This document shows, piece by piece, positions 44,501 through 52,345 of a stretch of 52,358 nt of DNA. The DNA is from Chloroflexota bacterium (GTDB lineage Bacteria > Chloroflexota > Anaerolineae > Aggregatilineales > Phototrophicaceae), in NCBI GenBank assembly GCA_011525385.1, contig WTGF01000118.1:1-52358 (forward strand). The letters run 5' to 3'. A program made the position numbers and the translations under genes. The notes under the pieces are model-generated. The model made no database searches, was not told the origin of the DNA, and saw only the letters and a list, made by a program, of their open reading frames with translations. Position 1 is the stretch's first letter. Every line of letters starts with the position of its first letter.

Positions 44501-46466
44501 CTGTGATCGTCGTCAGATACTCCAGGTAGCGCCCGGTGGGTTCGCCGTCGGCGGTATAGATTTCAAGGTTTTGCACGGCTGTGTCTTCGTCGGATGGCAG
44601 TTCGTACATACCCAGCAAGAGCGGATATTCTCCGGCCGGCAGGTCGCAGGGAATAGTCAACTGACGCTCATCGAAATAGGGGCGCCCCGGCCGCCAAATC
44701 GACGTCAAATAAACGCCGCCCGGTACGCTGTCGCTGTTGGCCGCGCCCTGTCCGTGCCGATCGGCGATCACGAGTGTGGAACTGTATAGCTGGCTGGTCT
44801 CATTGCTGATCGACCACCAACTGTCGACCGATATGGTCTGGCAGGCGCTCACTTGATGATCTGCGTTGAGCCGCCAGTCAAGCAGGTTGAAATCCGGGCC
44901 GTAGCGCCAGCGCGTTCGCGTGTCAGCGGGATGCCGCCGGTACTCTAGCACTTCGATAGCAGTGTAGTATGTCTCGCCCGGGAAGTCGATGACCCCATAG
45001 AGAGTGTATTCTCCTTCGATGGCATCAATCATGTTGCGTCCGCCGATAAAGTCCCTGGTCCGGATGATCCATAGTTTCTCGACTTCACCCAGCCATGGTT
45101 GCAAGCGTCGCCAGTCCCCTTTGGCCAAGCCGGTCACAAAGACCTGTTCGTCAATGGCGCCGGGACCAAAATCGTCTTTGTCAGCGCGTTCCCAACTCAC
45201 ATAAAAGATGTCGTCGTCAGAGAATTCGATGTCGGTGCGTTCCTTCAGAAAATAATCGATAGCGATCCACTCCCACGCTTGCTCGGTGATCATCAGCAGT
45301 CGATCCGCGCCGCGGTCGTAGTGTTGTTTGATGTATTCCGCGAGTTCCCAATAGCCAGCGTTGCCATTATGCGAGCGGAACTGCGTGACAAAAGGCGCGC
45401 AGAAGAATATCAAGGCAATCAGTTGCGCTTGCAGAGGCAACCTGCGCAGGCCAACTGTCACGATCAACGCCAGGTATGGCGCGGTGATTAACAGGTTTCT
45501 CGGCGTTAAACTCGGAACATATTTATTGACTAAGAACGTCAAAACTAGCATTGTGGCCAAAGAGAGCAGCAGCCAGCCTTCCCGCCAAGCCCAGGCAAAG
45601 CGCATTCTGGAATCATTCGCGACTGTTCGCGGGCGGGCCAGTTTGCTCAGGACGCCGAAGATGCCAACTGCCAGCAGGAAATAACCAAGTACCTCCGGAT
45701 TGAAGCGAAAATGATCAATCCACTCCAGCAAGCCTTGACAGGAAGTTGCGATGTTGTATTCAATGACACCTGACCGGCCTTGAAAGTTGATCCACGCTCG
45801 CACGGCGATGAGGAGCGCCAGCAAGGCGAATAGGACCGCGCCACGACGATACAGGTCGCGGTTCCAACGGAGGAATACCAGTATGCAAATCACTTGCGCG
45901 GCAAAGACATATATGACAAATGGATGCACATAGAAAGGCACAACGCCCAGTAGCAAAGCGAGTATGGCAAATCTGCGATCGGGACGGCGGATAAAGCGCA
46001 GCAGCGCCCACTGAAAACCAACCGTGCCCAGCGCCAACGCCGCATAAGGGCGCGCCTCGTGACTATAATATGTAAAGACACTGTAGGTGCCCAGAACAAC
46101 CAATGCTACCCAAGCCGACCGTCGATCAAAGAGATCCGCCGCTAGCCGAAAATAAAATGCCAGCGCGATGACCGTGATCAGGCTGGAAAAATACCGAACG
46201 ATAATTTCGACATGACCGAAAAGATGCACCCAGATATCCTGCAAGACGTATTCGGGCGAAAACCGATAGAAGATCTGCAGGACGTGATTTAAGAACCCTA
46301 CGCGGTCGATGTTTTCCAGCGCATAATGCACAATCCAGGCTTCGTCCTGTCGGTAGGGACGATCGCGAAAGTAATGCGTTTGAATAACGATGACAAATAG
46401 TATGGTCGCTGCCGGCAGCAACAGGGTCAGGAGTCGCGCGATGGGGTTACGAGTTGTGGTGGTCAT
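44490..46466 (-). CDS. GT39-like polytopic membrane glycosyltransferase
   Basis: A 658-residue membrane protein with about 10-12 N-terminal helices and a large C-terminal soluble part (about 375-658). The first external loop has YRQDEAWIVHYAL near residues 38-50, where GT39/PMT/ArnT-type GT-C enzymes keep catalytic acidic residues. HEARPYAALALGTVG (near 136-150) is also typical of this fold. These enzymes move sugar from a polyprenyl-phosphate donor to protein or lipid outside the membrane. The Thr-rich VWA stalk nearby is a conceivable acceptor, which is speculation. It is convergent with MATE. Confidence 0.82.
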   Translation of the reverse strand: MTTTTRNPIARLLTLLLPAATILFVIVIQTHYFRDRPYRQDEAWIVHYALENIDRVGFLNHVLQIFYRFSPEYVLQDIWVHLFGHVEIIVRYFSSLITVIALAFYFRLAADLFDRRSAWVALVVLGTYSVFTYYSHEARPYAALALGTVGFQWALLRFIRRPDRRFAILALLLGVVPFYVHPFVIYVFAAQVICILVFLRWNRDLYRRGAVLFALLALLIAVRAWINFQGRSGVIEYNIATSCQGLLEWIDHFRFNPEVLGYFLLAVGIFGVLSKLARPRTVANDSRMRFAWAWREGWLLLSLATMLVLTFLVNKYVPSLTPRNLLITAPYLALIVTVGLRRLPLQAQLIALIFFCAPFVTQFRSHNGNAGYWELAEYIKQHYDRGADRLLMITEQAWEWIAIDYFLKERTDIEFSDDDIFYVSWERADKDDFGPGAIDEQVFVTGLAKGDWRRLQPWLGEVEKLWIIRTRDFIGGRNMIDAIEGEYTLYGVIDFPGETYYTAIEVLEYRRHPADTRTRWRYGPDFNLLDWRLNADHQVSACQTISVDSWWSISNETSQLYSSTLVIADRHGQGAANSDSVPGGVYLTSIWRPGRPYFDERQLTIPCDLPAGEYPLLLGMYELPSDEDTAVQNLEIYTADGEPTGRYLEYLTTITVSR

Positions 46467-46477
46467 TTCAGGTTTGC

Positions 46478-46486
46478 ATTATAGCA
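46478..46486 (-). promoter_or_regulatory. Extended -10 promoter of the GT39-like gene
   Basis: On the minus strand the sequence reads TGCTATAAT, an extended -10 element, about a dozen bases before the start codon at 46466. The transcript would have a very short leader. Confidence 0.5.
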
Positions 46487-46583
46487 TTCTTTTCTGGTAT
46501 ATCCCTGCTGTGGCAAAGGCAGGCGGAAGGGCGGCAAGGCGCAGTTATGCGCCCGGCCCGATTCAGCGGGAGACGCATTTGAA

Positions 46584-46886
46584 ATGACTATCGTGCGCTG
46601 CGCGTCCTGTGAGGGCTACGGTTGGTTCGAGGATGGAATCGGCGGTGAAGTCGAAGACTGCGATTGGTGCCGCGGCGTGGGTTATGTCTATCGTGACGCA
46701 GCCCGCGGCGACAGTCCAATTCCAGCGGTCGACTTCGGCAAACTGTCGGAGGAACTTGAGCGCCTGGAAGCAGAACGGATGCAGGAATTGGGCTACCGAG
46801 GCAAAGCGCGAAAGCCCTGGCAGCAGGCGATACGCAAGAACACCTCGCTTGGAAAGGATCCATATGCGAGCGACCAAGATGACTGA
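46584..46886 (+). CDS. Small CxxCxGxG zinc-finger-like protein
   Basis: A 100-residue protein of no family I recognise. Two DnaJ-like CxxCxGxG repeats stand in its first 40 residues, CASCEGYGW (about 6-14) and CDWCRGVGY (about 26-34), enough for one zinc site. The rest is a charged helix, LSEELERLEAERMQELGY, and a basic tail. It could be a zinc-dependent protein-binding module without a J domain. A GGGAG ribosome site precedes the ATG. It is divergent from the GT39-like gene and converges on the phage-like module. Confidence 0.6.
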   Translation: MTIVRCASCEGYGWFEDGIGGEVEDCDWCRGVGYVYRDAARGDSPIPAVDFGKLSEELERLEAERMQELGYRGKARKPWQQAIRKNTSLGKDPYASDQDD

Positions 46887-46924
46887 AAACAACAGTCTTC
46901 GCTTAAGCTCGCGCAGTGGTTCCG

Positions 46925-46951
46925 AAAAACCGCGCGCTCAATTGAGGCGCG
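46925..46951 (-). terminator. Terminator of the phage-like module
   Basis: Read leftward, a near-palindrome (GCGCGCCTCAATTGAGCGCGC with one bulge) runs into GGTTTTT. It directly follows the last leftward frame of the phage-like module, whose TGA stop (46940-46938) falls inside the stem. Confidence 0.55.
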
Positions 46952-47219
46952 CTGGAATCCGGAACCACAAGTCAAAGGAGCTACGCGCTCCAGCGTCTCC
47001 CGCTTTAGTTTCCTCCTGAGGCAGTTGGTTGAGAAGGCGAGCGATTTCTAGCAATGAGTCGTCGATCTTGATTTCGGCGCGTTTGCTGGCTTCGCCAAGC
47101 CGCTGGATCAATGCGGTAGTCTGCTACGGAGGAAAACTGCGCTGCGACCACCAGTACACCAGCACCACCACCGCCAAGATCAACAGTTGGAAAACTTGTT
47201 CGTAGTGCAAAGCTTTCAC
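46938..47219 (-). pseudogene. Small membrane protein gene split by an in-frame amber codon
   Basis: A GTG at 47219 overlapping the stop of the previous frame (GTGA) starts a 31-codon frame. It encodes a single membrane helix (VFQLLILAVVVLVYWW, about 9-24) and stops at TAG (47126-47124). The same frame continues without further stops for about 61 codons, giving a charged helical segment (LIQRLGEASKRAEIKIDDSL then LEIARLLNQL), and ends inside the terminator. The natural reading is one roughly 92-residue anchor-plus-coiled-coil protein interrupted by a CAG-to-TAG change. Alternatives are two short genes (the second from TTG at 47111) or amber readthrough. Size and anchor recall phage lysis accessory proteins, but there is no family match. 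Confidence 0.4.
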
Positions 47220-47407
47220 CCCACTTCGCTCAAGCGGCCGAGTCGCCACAATTCGATATGATGTAGATCGATCAAGGCGCGCGTCAGTAACGATTCTCGC
47301 TGGGACGCGCTTAGGCTGCGGGCCCCTTTCAATCCCGCGATGTTTTTCTTCAAGCGCTTCCGCGCTTGTTGGATCTTGCCGCGCGTATTGGCAGTGATGG
47401 TTGCCGT
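47216..47407 (-). CDS. Small basic protein, apparent ACG start
   Basis: A 63-residue frame beginning at ACG 47407 has AAGAGG seven bases upstream; no ATG, GTG or TTG exists in frame near by. The product is basic and helical (TRGKIQQARKRLKKNIAGLK then RALIDLHHIELWRLGRLSEVG). It lies between the 150-residue gene and the small membrane protein, overlapping the latter's start, as tightly packed phage genes do. Coding potential is supported by this packing and by protein-like composition; the start codon is the uncertain part. Confidence 0.4.
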   Translation of the reverse strand, partial: TATITANTRGKIQQARKRLKKNIAGLKGARSLSASQRESLLTRALIDLHHIELWRLGRLSEVG

Positions 47408-47409
47408 TG

Positions 47410-47862
47410 TTAGGCCTCTTGAACAACTATCTGAACGGAAGCGCTGGCATAATTGCCACGAAGCCGATACACAAAGACGCTGTAGGAGCCGGCAGCCGGG
47501 CGACTCAAAGTCAAGGACAACTCCCCGGAAATGACGCTGTCACTTCCCTTTGCATAAACTTCGCCATCAAGCAGAACCAAATAGCCGACGTCTTTGTCGT
47601 TGGCGATGGCTTGATCGCGGCAGCGAATGACCGGGTCCGCCTCCCCTTCCCTGATGCTGGTCCTGGTTTCAAGCAACTGCAGTGTGTTGAAATGGTTCAA
47701 GATGTCGCTGGCGCGGCGCTGGTTGGCCGCGCTGTCATTTAGCAGGTGGATGCGAGAAAAGCCACCGCCGACCGAGATACCGCTGGTCGCCCTGCCCATA
47801 ACCTGCCGCGCGATATGGTCGAGCAAGCCGGCTTCAAATGTCCCCTCGCTGATGACATCCAT
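47410..47862 (-). CDS. Phage-like hypothetical protein (150 aa)
   Basis: I do not recognise a family. The 150 residues split into an N-terminal helical/Gly-rich part (LLDHIARQVMGRATSGISVGGGF) and a beta-rich C-terminus (YLVLLDGEVYAKGS, LSLTLSRPAAGSYSVFVYRLRGNYASASVQIVV) that looks like an immunoglobulin- or jelly-roll-type end domain. The start lies 3 bases after the stop of the upstream tail-like gene, so they are one operon. The location and layout suggest a virion surface or baseplate part, which is inference. Confidence 0.55.
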   Translation of the reverse strand: MDVISEGTFEAGLLDHIARQVMGRATSGISVGGGFSRIHLLNDSAANQRRASDILNHFNTLQLLETRTSIREGEADPVIRCRDQAIANDKDVGYLVLLDGEVYAKGSDSVISGELSLTLSRPAAGSYSVFVYRLRGNYASASVQIVVQEA

Positions 47863-47865
47863 CGC

Positions 47866-48381
47866 TCAGATCTCCTTCGCCCAAAACTGCGGGTGAGTCG
47901 TCACGATATCCATAGCCGTCGTATTGCTACGCACAGTCTTCCAGCGCAGTTTGAAGACATGGCTGCCCGTCGACAAACTCGGGATCATGACAACGATGCT
48001 TAACGGTTTGAAGTGGAATACGTCGTTCTGACTGGGATTGTGAAACTGGGTGACGCCGTCGTCTGAGAAGTAATTGCTATCATCGACGGCAATGTTGAAA
48101 TATGTGACTTTGCTATCACCGCTGTGACTGACCGCGCCTGTGAAACCAAGCAGCACATCGCCACCATGCGTCTGAAGCGTCAATGCAAGAGCCTGCGGAT
48201 CTACATCGACCCATTCCGTCGCGGTTGTGCTGTAGTTTCTAATGCCGCTCACGACAGTACTGGCGCTGCTGTCAATGCGGTCCTTGAGATGATTCTGGTT
48301 GTCCCGAACATAGGTATTCAAGTCAACCGATGTGAGCGGTTCACTGCTCCAGGTCTTGGGCGTTGTCCATGCCATGGCCAT
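47866..48381 (-). CDS. Phage tail/fibre-like structural protein
   Basis: A 171-residue protein opening MAMAWTTPKTWSSEPLTSVDLNTYVRDN. The W-x-x-P-x-T-W ... L-T/N-x-x-VRDN pattern at residues 5-28 is one I know from small phage and prophage structural proteins. The remainder is beta-rich (VVMIPSLSTGSHVFKLRWK near 130-150), as in fibre or receptor-binding domains. AGAGAGGA precedes the start. It is first in a four-frame leftward module with no capsid, portal, terminase or integrase genes nearby, so this is a fragment of a prophage or a domesticated cassette. Confidence 0.6.
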   Translation of the reverse strand: MAMAWTTPKTWSSEPLTSVDLNTYVRDNQNHLKDRIDSSASTVVSGIRNYSTTATEWVDVDPQALALTLQTHGGDVLLGFTGAVSHSGDSKVTYFNIAVDDSNYFSDDGVTQFHNPSQNDVFHFKPLSIVVMIPSLSTGSHVFKLRWKTVRSNTTAMDIVTTHPQFWAKEI

Positions 48382-48392
48382 TCCTCTCTGCT

Positions 48393-48943
48393 AAGGATAC
48401 AGTTGCCGTAGTTTAGCACATGTGTTCTAGCAAAGGGCGACTAAATGTTCACGGATCGCGAAATCCGGATTGACCGGCTCCAAAACAAATGCAACGCCAG
48501 CGCTCAATGAAGCGCGATTTGTCCTCAAATTCCCGGAAGTTGCCCTCATTTTGCCCTGTGTTTGAACAACAGTATAGATACAGTATGTATACTGGGGGGG
48601 GGGGGTACCCCTTCCCCAAATCTGAGAACATGACAGGTGCGTTGCTTAGAATTTCGCGCCGAAACCTGTAGATCTTGGGTTATTTTCGGGCGACCTGATA
48701 GGACGCCTCTACAATTTTCGTCATAAGAGATGCCCGGCGATCGGTCAGGTGTCGGTTTGAAGTTTGTCCGTTTTTGTCCATTTGCGGACAGAGCAATATC
48801 GTTTTCGGACATGGGCGCATCTTTTTGGATAATGTCGCTTGGTTTGGGCCGGGCGCTGGATTTGAAGAGCGGCGGCCCAGGCTGGGCGGCTGACTGTGTT
48901 ATAAAGCCAAGGATACAGCAGTGCGGAGAGAAAAGGGCGACTA
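48393..48943. repeat. Direct repeats framing the gap upstream of the phage-like module
   Basis: AAGGATACAG followed by AAAGGGCGACTA occurs at 48393-48402 and 48432-48443, and again at 48909-48918 and 48932-48943. The spacers are 29 and 13 nt, and the AAAGGGCGACTA copies are exactly 500 bases apart. Between them are a 12-G tract (48594-48605) and no gene I can support. The pair may be remnants of a duplication or the edges of an inserted piece. Confidence 0.45.
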
Positions 48944-49000
48944 TATGGTCGCGGTTTCGGCAGTGAGTCGCGTGCTAGGGGAAGGGGCTGCGAGAGGGTT

Positions 49001-49486
49001 TCAGGCAGTGCTTTCCAAATAGGCTTCCAGCCGATTGAGCGTTTGATCAATCCCCGCTTCAGCGCCCATCTCGACGATCGCGTCGCGCTGCTCTTGTGTA
49101 TCATAGCGGACTACACTGCGAACGGTCGTCCGGCCATTTTCTTCGCTGAATTCGACGGTGATATGCGCGACGGGAAAACTGTCCAGCGCCTTGCCGTCCG
49201 CGTCAGCGAACTCATCCGTATACACCAGGCGCCGGGGCGCTTCAATCTCCAAATAAGTGGCTTTCCCGCAAGATGTCATATCGTCAGGTCCCGCCATGCA
49301 ATAGAACCAAACCCCGCCAACGCGAAAGTCCAACTCGCATGCCGGCAAGGTCCAGCCTTCCGGTCCCCACCAGTGTTTCAAAAGTTCCGCTTGGCTATAC
49401 ATTTCCCAGACCTGCTCGCGCGGCGCCTTAAAATCCCGCGTGATATGGATCTCGCGTTCGGATGACTTGTCAAATTCTGTCTTCAT
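49001..49486 (-). CDS. SRPBCC / AHSA1-domain protein
   Basis: A 161-residue protein of the START-like SRPBCC superfamily, AHSA1 (activator of Hsp90 ATPase C-terminal-like) branch. REIHITRDFKAPREQVWEMYSQAELLKHWWGPEGWT (about 11-46) is the standard opening, DFRVGGVWFYCMAGPDD follows, and VEMGAEAGIDQTLNRLEAYLES closes it as the C-terminal helix. The fold makes a hydrophobic ligand cavity; bacterial members are mostly uncharacterised. It sits just downstream of recF on the same strand (40-base gap), and the two may share a transcript. Confidence 0.88.
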   Translation of the reverse strand: MKTEFDKSSEREIHITRDFKAPREQVWEMYSQAELLKHWWGPEGWTLPACELDFRVGGVWFYCMAGPDDMTSCGKATYLEIEAPRRLVYTDEFADADGKALDSFPVAHITVEFSEENGRTTVRSVVRYDTQEQRDAIVEMGAEAGIDQTLNRLEAYLESTA

Positions 49487-49526
49487 CGCGGGTATTCCTT
49501 TCGTTGATACATACGATGGACCTATC

Positions 49527-50741
49527 TTAGATCTCGGCCGCGGCGATCTGACCGTCGACCACCTGAAACACAGAGGCCCGGCGCAAAAACGCCGGATTAA
49601 AGATTTCCAGTTCGGTCGTTGTCAGCAGAGTTTGCGCTTGCCCATCCAGCCGATCCAGCAGAAAGGCTCGCCGCTTTCCGTCGAGCTCCGCGACGACCTC
49701 GTCCAGCAGAAATAACGGATACTCGCCGATTTGGTCGCGCATCCATTCCAGCTCGGCAAAGCGCAGCGCCATCACTGCCGTGCGCGCTTGGCCCCGGCTG
49801 CCGTAAAGACCGCAATCACGCTCGTTGATCATCATCCGTAGTTCGTCACGGTGAGGTCCGGACAAGGTTACGCCGCGGTTGATGGATTCTCCGCGCTGCG
49901 CCAACAATTGCTCGACAAATTGCGGTTCGATCTCGCGCGGGCTTAGTTGGCGGTTCAAGTCCAAGCCCAGCACATCAAAAGAGAGTTGTTTGCCATCGCC
50001 ATCCGCGCTGGGAGAGATGCTGGGCAGATATTTGAGGCTCAGCGCCTCGCGGCCGCCGGTCAGCGCGTTATGAGTATCGCGCGCCTTAATCTCGAGTTCG
50101 CGCAAGAAACGTTGGCGGCTGGAAATGATCACAGAACCATATTTGGCCAGTTGCTCGTCCCAAAATTCAAGTTCGACCGCATGCGCGCGCTTCTGTGCGA
50201 CGCGCTTGAGCAAAGCATTGCGCTGCGGCAGCAGTTTATCGTACTCGTTCAAGGCCAGCAGATAGTCAAGATTGACCTGTGTGAGGGTGGTGTTCATGAA
50301 GCGACGGCGGTCGGAGGGCGAACCTTCCACCAACGACAGGTCCTGCGGCAGAAAAAGTACCACGCTCAGCAAGCCGATAACATCGGTCACGCGCTTGTCG
50401 ACATGATTGAGTTGGATCGATTTCTTGAATCGTGGCGCTCCGCTGCTCATATCGAGCATGAGCGTGATATCCAGTTTCTGATAGCTGCTGTCTTTATTGC
50501 CCAACTCGGCGGATAGACGCGCGTAGGGAATGGGATCGTTTTCCGCGCGCCAGTGGATCAATTGACGGTCGCTCGCCGTATACGGCGAGCTCGAAGTCGC
50601 CAGATAGTAAATCGCCTCCAAAGCGCTGGTTTTGCCTTGAGCGTTGTCGCCATAGAGTACGACGGGTCTACCGGCAGGCAGCTCAAATTCCAGACGGGCG
50701 TAATTGCGGAAATTGGTCAGCGAGAGATGGTTGATCTGCAT
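49527..50741 (-). CDS. recF: DNA replication and repair protein RecF
   Basis: A 404-residue SMC/ABC-type ATPase that loads RecA at gaps with RecOR. INHLSLTNFRNYARLEFEL (about 3-21) is the RecF opening, Walker A is GDNAQGKT (31-38), SSPYTASDRQLI and FLPQDLSLVEGSPSDRRRFMN follow, and the signature region LSGPHRDEL leads to Walker B FLLDEVVAELD. Length is near the usual 360-400. A -10-like TACAAT lies about 35 bases upstream. dnaA, dnaN and gyrB, its partners in many bacteria, are absent here. Confidence 0.95.
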   Translation of the reverse strand: MQINHLSLTNFRNYARLEFELPAGRPVVLYGDNAQGKTSALEAIYYLATSSSPYTASDRQLIHWRAENDPIPYARLSAELGNKDSSYQKLDITLMLDMSSGAPRFKKSIQLNHVDKRVTDVIGLLSVVLFLPQDLSLVEGSPSDRRRFMNTTLTQVNLDYLLALNEYDKLLPQRNALLKRVAQKRAHAVELEFWDEQLAKYGSVIISSRQRFLRELEIKARDTHNALTGGREALSLKYLPSISPSADGDGKQLSFDVLGLDLNRQLSPREIEPQFVEQLLAQRGESINRGVTLSGPHRDELRMMINERDCGLYGSRGQARTAVMALRFAELEWMRDQIGEYPLFLLDEVVAELDGKRRAFLLDRLDGQAQTLLTTTELEIFNPAFLRRASVFQVVDGQIAAAEI

Positions 50742-50775
50742 GCATTAACTAGGTCGTTGCCGGGTACTGACTCAT

Positions 50776-50781
50776 ATTGTA
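50776..50781 (-). promoter_or_regulatory. Candidate -10 box of recF
   Basis: TACAAT on the minus strand, about 35 bases before the recF ATG. The -35 region is poor, so the call rests on the -10 box and spacing. Confidence 0.35.
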
Positions 50782-50922
50782 GCCGGTCCAATGTGCTTGG
50801 GACAGCGCAGTTTAGCCTCGGAACGGCATCACGGCCTGTACTCGTCTAGCTCGGCGTTCTTCGCAAAAGCGGTCGGCAAAAGTGGTTCCAAGTAAATAGT
50901 GGAAATTCCAAATTACGTTTTT

Positions 50923-51030
50923 CTACCCCATCCCCCGGCCCCTTCCCCAATGCATTGGAGAAGGGGAGCGCTTTTGACGGGATTTGGACTAGATTCATAA
51001 CTCTCGCTATAAATGCAGTTGCTTCGCATT
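50923..51030. repeat. G-rich hairpin repeat, copy E, with extended tail
   Basis: In antisense orientation, CTACCCCATCCCCCGG leads into a hairpin of CCCCTTCCCC against GGAGAAGGGG (one mismatch) around AATGCATT. About 70 further bases (50958-51030) match copy D. The element fills the gap between recF and the propeller gene. Confidence 0.65.
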
Positions 51031-51093
51031 ACTTTATTGGGAATATTGAGCGCCGTCCTCCCGTTGTCATATATGTTACATGCCGGCGGGGTA

Positions 51094-52233
51094 CTAGAAA
51101 CCTACCCACTGGGGCACAAAGGCATTCTCGGCGATCTTGCTGGAATCCCCGCTCTCAAGATCGTAGATCCATATCTCCGGAACTCGCTGGCGCTTGTCGG
51201 CGCCGTTGCCGCCGGCAAAAGGAAGTCGTTGCATCACCAGGCGATCCCCAGTCTGGTTCCAGCGGAAATACGAAGTGCTATATCGCTCGTCATAGAGTAT
51301 CGGCGCGAGCGCCTCGTCCTCATCATTTGCGGACCGGAGGTAAAGCTGATGCCCAGGGGTCCAGCGCTGGTCGGTGTAGCGCCGCGCCAGGGCGACCGTC
51401 TGCCCATTGGGGTTCCAGCGCGCGTTTACATCATCGGCAGGACCGCCTGGATCGGTGAAAGCGGCGAATGACTTGTTCCGCAAATCGGCTATACGAAGAT
51501 GCGTAAAAAACTGTTCGCCGCGGCGCGCGATTTCCGGAAAGATGATGCGCTGTCCATTGGGTGAGATGGTGCCCATGGCGCCGTGGGACGAGGGTATGAA
51601 GCGCAATTGCGCGTCGCTGCCGTCCCGCGGTACGAAGTCGAAGATCAAGATGCCAGGCTCGCGGACGTCCGAGCTATAAAATGCGATGGTATTGCCATTC
51701 GCCGCCCAAACGGGGCTGTGGCCCACGATCCGAGTATCCGCGATTAGTCGGTCTGTTTCATAGTTACCGCTTGACATATCCACTAGCCAGATGCGCGACA
51801 ATCCATAAGACCCGCTGAACGATTCCGAACGCTGATAAGCCAGTTTGCTGCCATCGGGGCTGAATACAGGCGTGGTGCAATAGGCGTCCTGCGCTCCGCA
51901 ATCGACCAGGTCAATGACGCGGCGGCTACGCATATCCATGAGCCGCAGGTCGACGATTCCCGCCTCGCTGCGTTCACTGAAGGCCAGCCAATCTCCATTC
52001 GGACTGAAGTCAAAATCGTAAACCCCGTTTTCGCTGAAGGTCACTTGCTGCTGCGCATCGGGATTGCCGATTTCCGCCATCCAAACATCTTGCGGGCTGC
52101 TGGTAGCGGGATAGAGATAGGCGACGCGAATCGGCTGCCGGGCTGGATCGCTGACGATTGCGGCCAGGGCGACGCCGAGCAGGCAGAGCGTCGCAATCCC
52201 GAAAACTACAGTGTCCAACTTCGATAACTTCAT
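51094..52233 (-). CDS. Membrane-anchored TolB-like beta-propeller protein
   Basis: A 379-residue protein with an N-terminal membrane anchor or uncleaved signal (about residues 8-28) and repeated PD40/WD40-like blades. Repeats of the form FSPDGSKLAYQRS, FSPNGDWLAFSERS, WAANGNTIAFYSSD, ISPNGQRIIFPE and WNPNGQTVALARR are spaced about 45-50 residues apart, giving a 6- or 7-bladed propeller as in TolB. It likely binds protein or ligand outside the membrane; there is no tol-pal cluster here. I choose the ATG at 52233, where the hydrophobic anchor begins; a TTG at 52290 would extend it by 19 unconvincing residues. Confidence 0.8.
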   Translation of the reverse strand: MKLSKLDTVVFGIATLCLLGVALAAIVSDPARQPIRVAYLYPATSSPQDVWMAEIGNPDAQQQVTFSENGVYDFDFSPNGDWLAFSERSEAGIVDLRLMDMRSRRVIDLVDCGAQDAYCTTPVFSPDGSKLAYQRSESFSGSYGLSRIWLVDMSSGNYETDRLIADTRIVGHSPVWAANGNTIAFYSSDVREPGILIFDFVPRDGSDAQLRFIPSSHGAMGTISPNGQRIIFPEIARRGEQFFTHLRIADLRNKSFAAFTDPGGPADDVNARWNPNGQTVALARRYTDQRWTPGHQLYLRSANDEDEALAPILYDERYSTSYFRWNQTGDRLVMQRLPFAGGNGADKRQRVPEIWIYDLESGDSSKIAENAFVPQWVGF

Positions 52234-52293
52234 AGCAATAGCGTCGAACCTACTAAGGACATGACAGGTTGGCAAATGGCGCGATCCCAAGTT

Positions 52294-52345
52294 CTACCTC
52301 ACCCCCCGGCCCTTGCCCCCCTCGGTCCCCCCGCTAAGCGGGGGG
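52294..52345. repeat. G-rich hairpin repeat, copy F
   Basis: Antisense-oriented CTACCTCACCCCCCGG is followed by a tight hairpin, CCCCCCGC at 52327-52334 and GCGGGGGG at 52338-52345, with loop TAA. It reaches nearly to the right edge of the window. Confidence 0.6.

Noticed and set aside
47124..47426. 100-codon minus-strand frame beginning MFKRPNNGNHHC
   Set aside because: Its first two-thirds overlap the better-supported 63-residue frame and have poor composition. Only its last 31 codons are kept, as the small membrane protein.
48546..48812. 88-codon minus-strand frame in the gap upstream of the phage-like module
   Set aside because: It runs through the 12-G tract and has no family features or ribosome site. 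It could be decayed phage sequence but cannot be supported.
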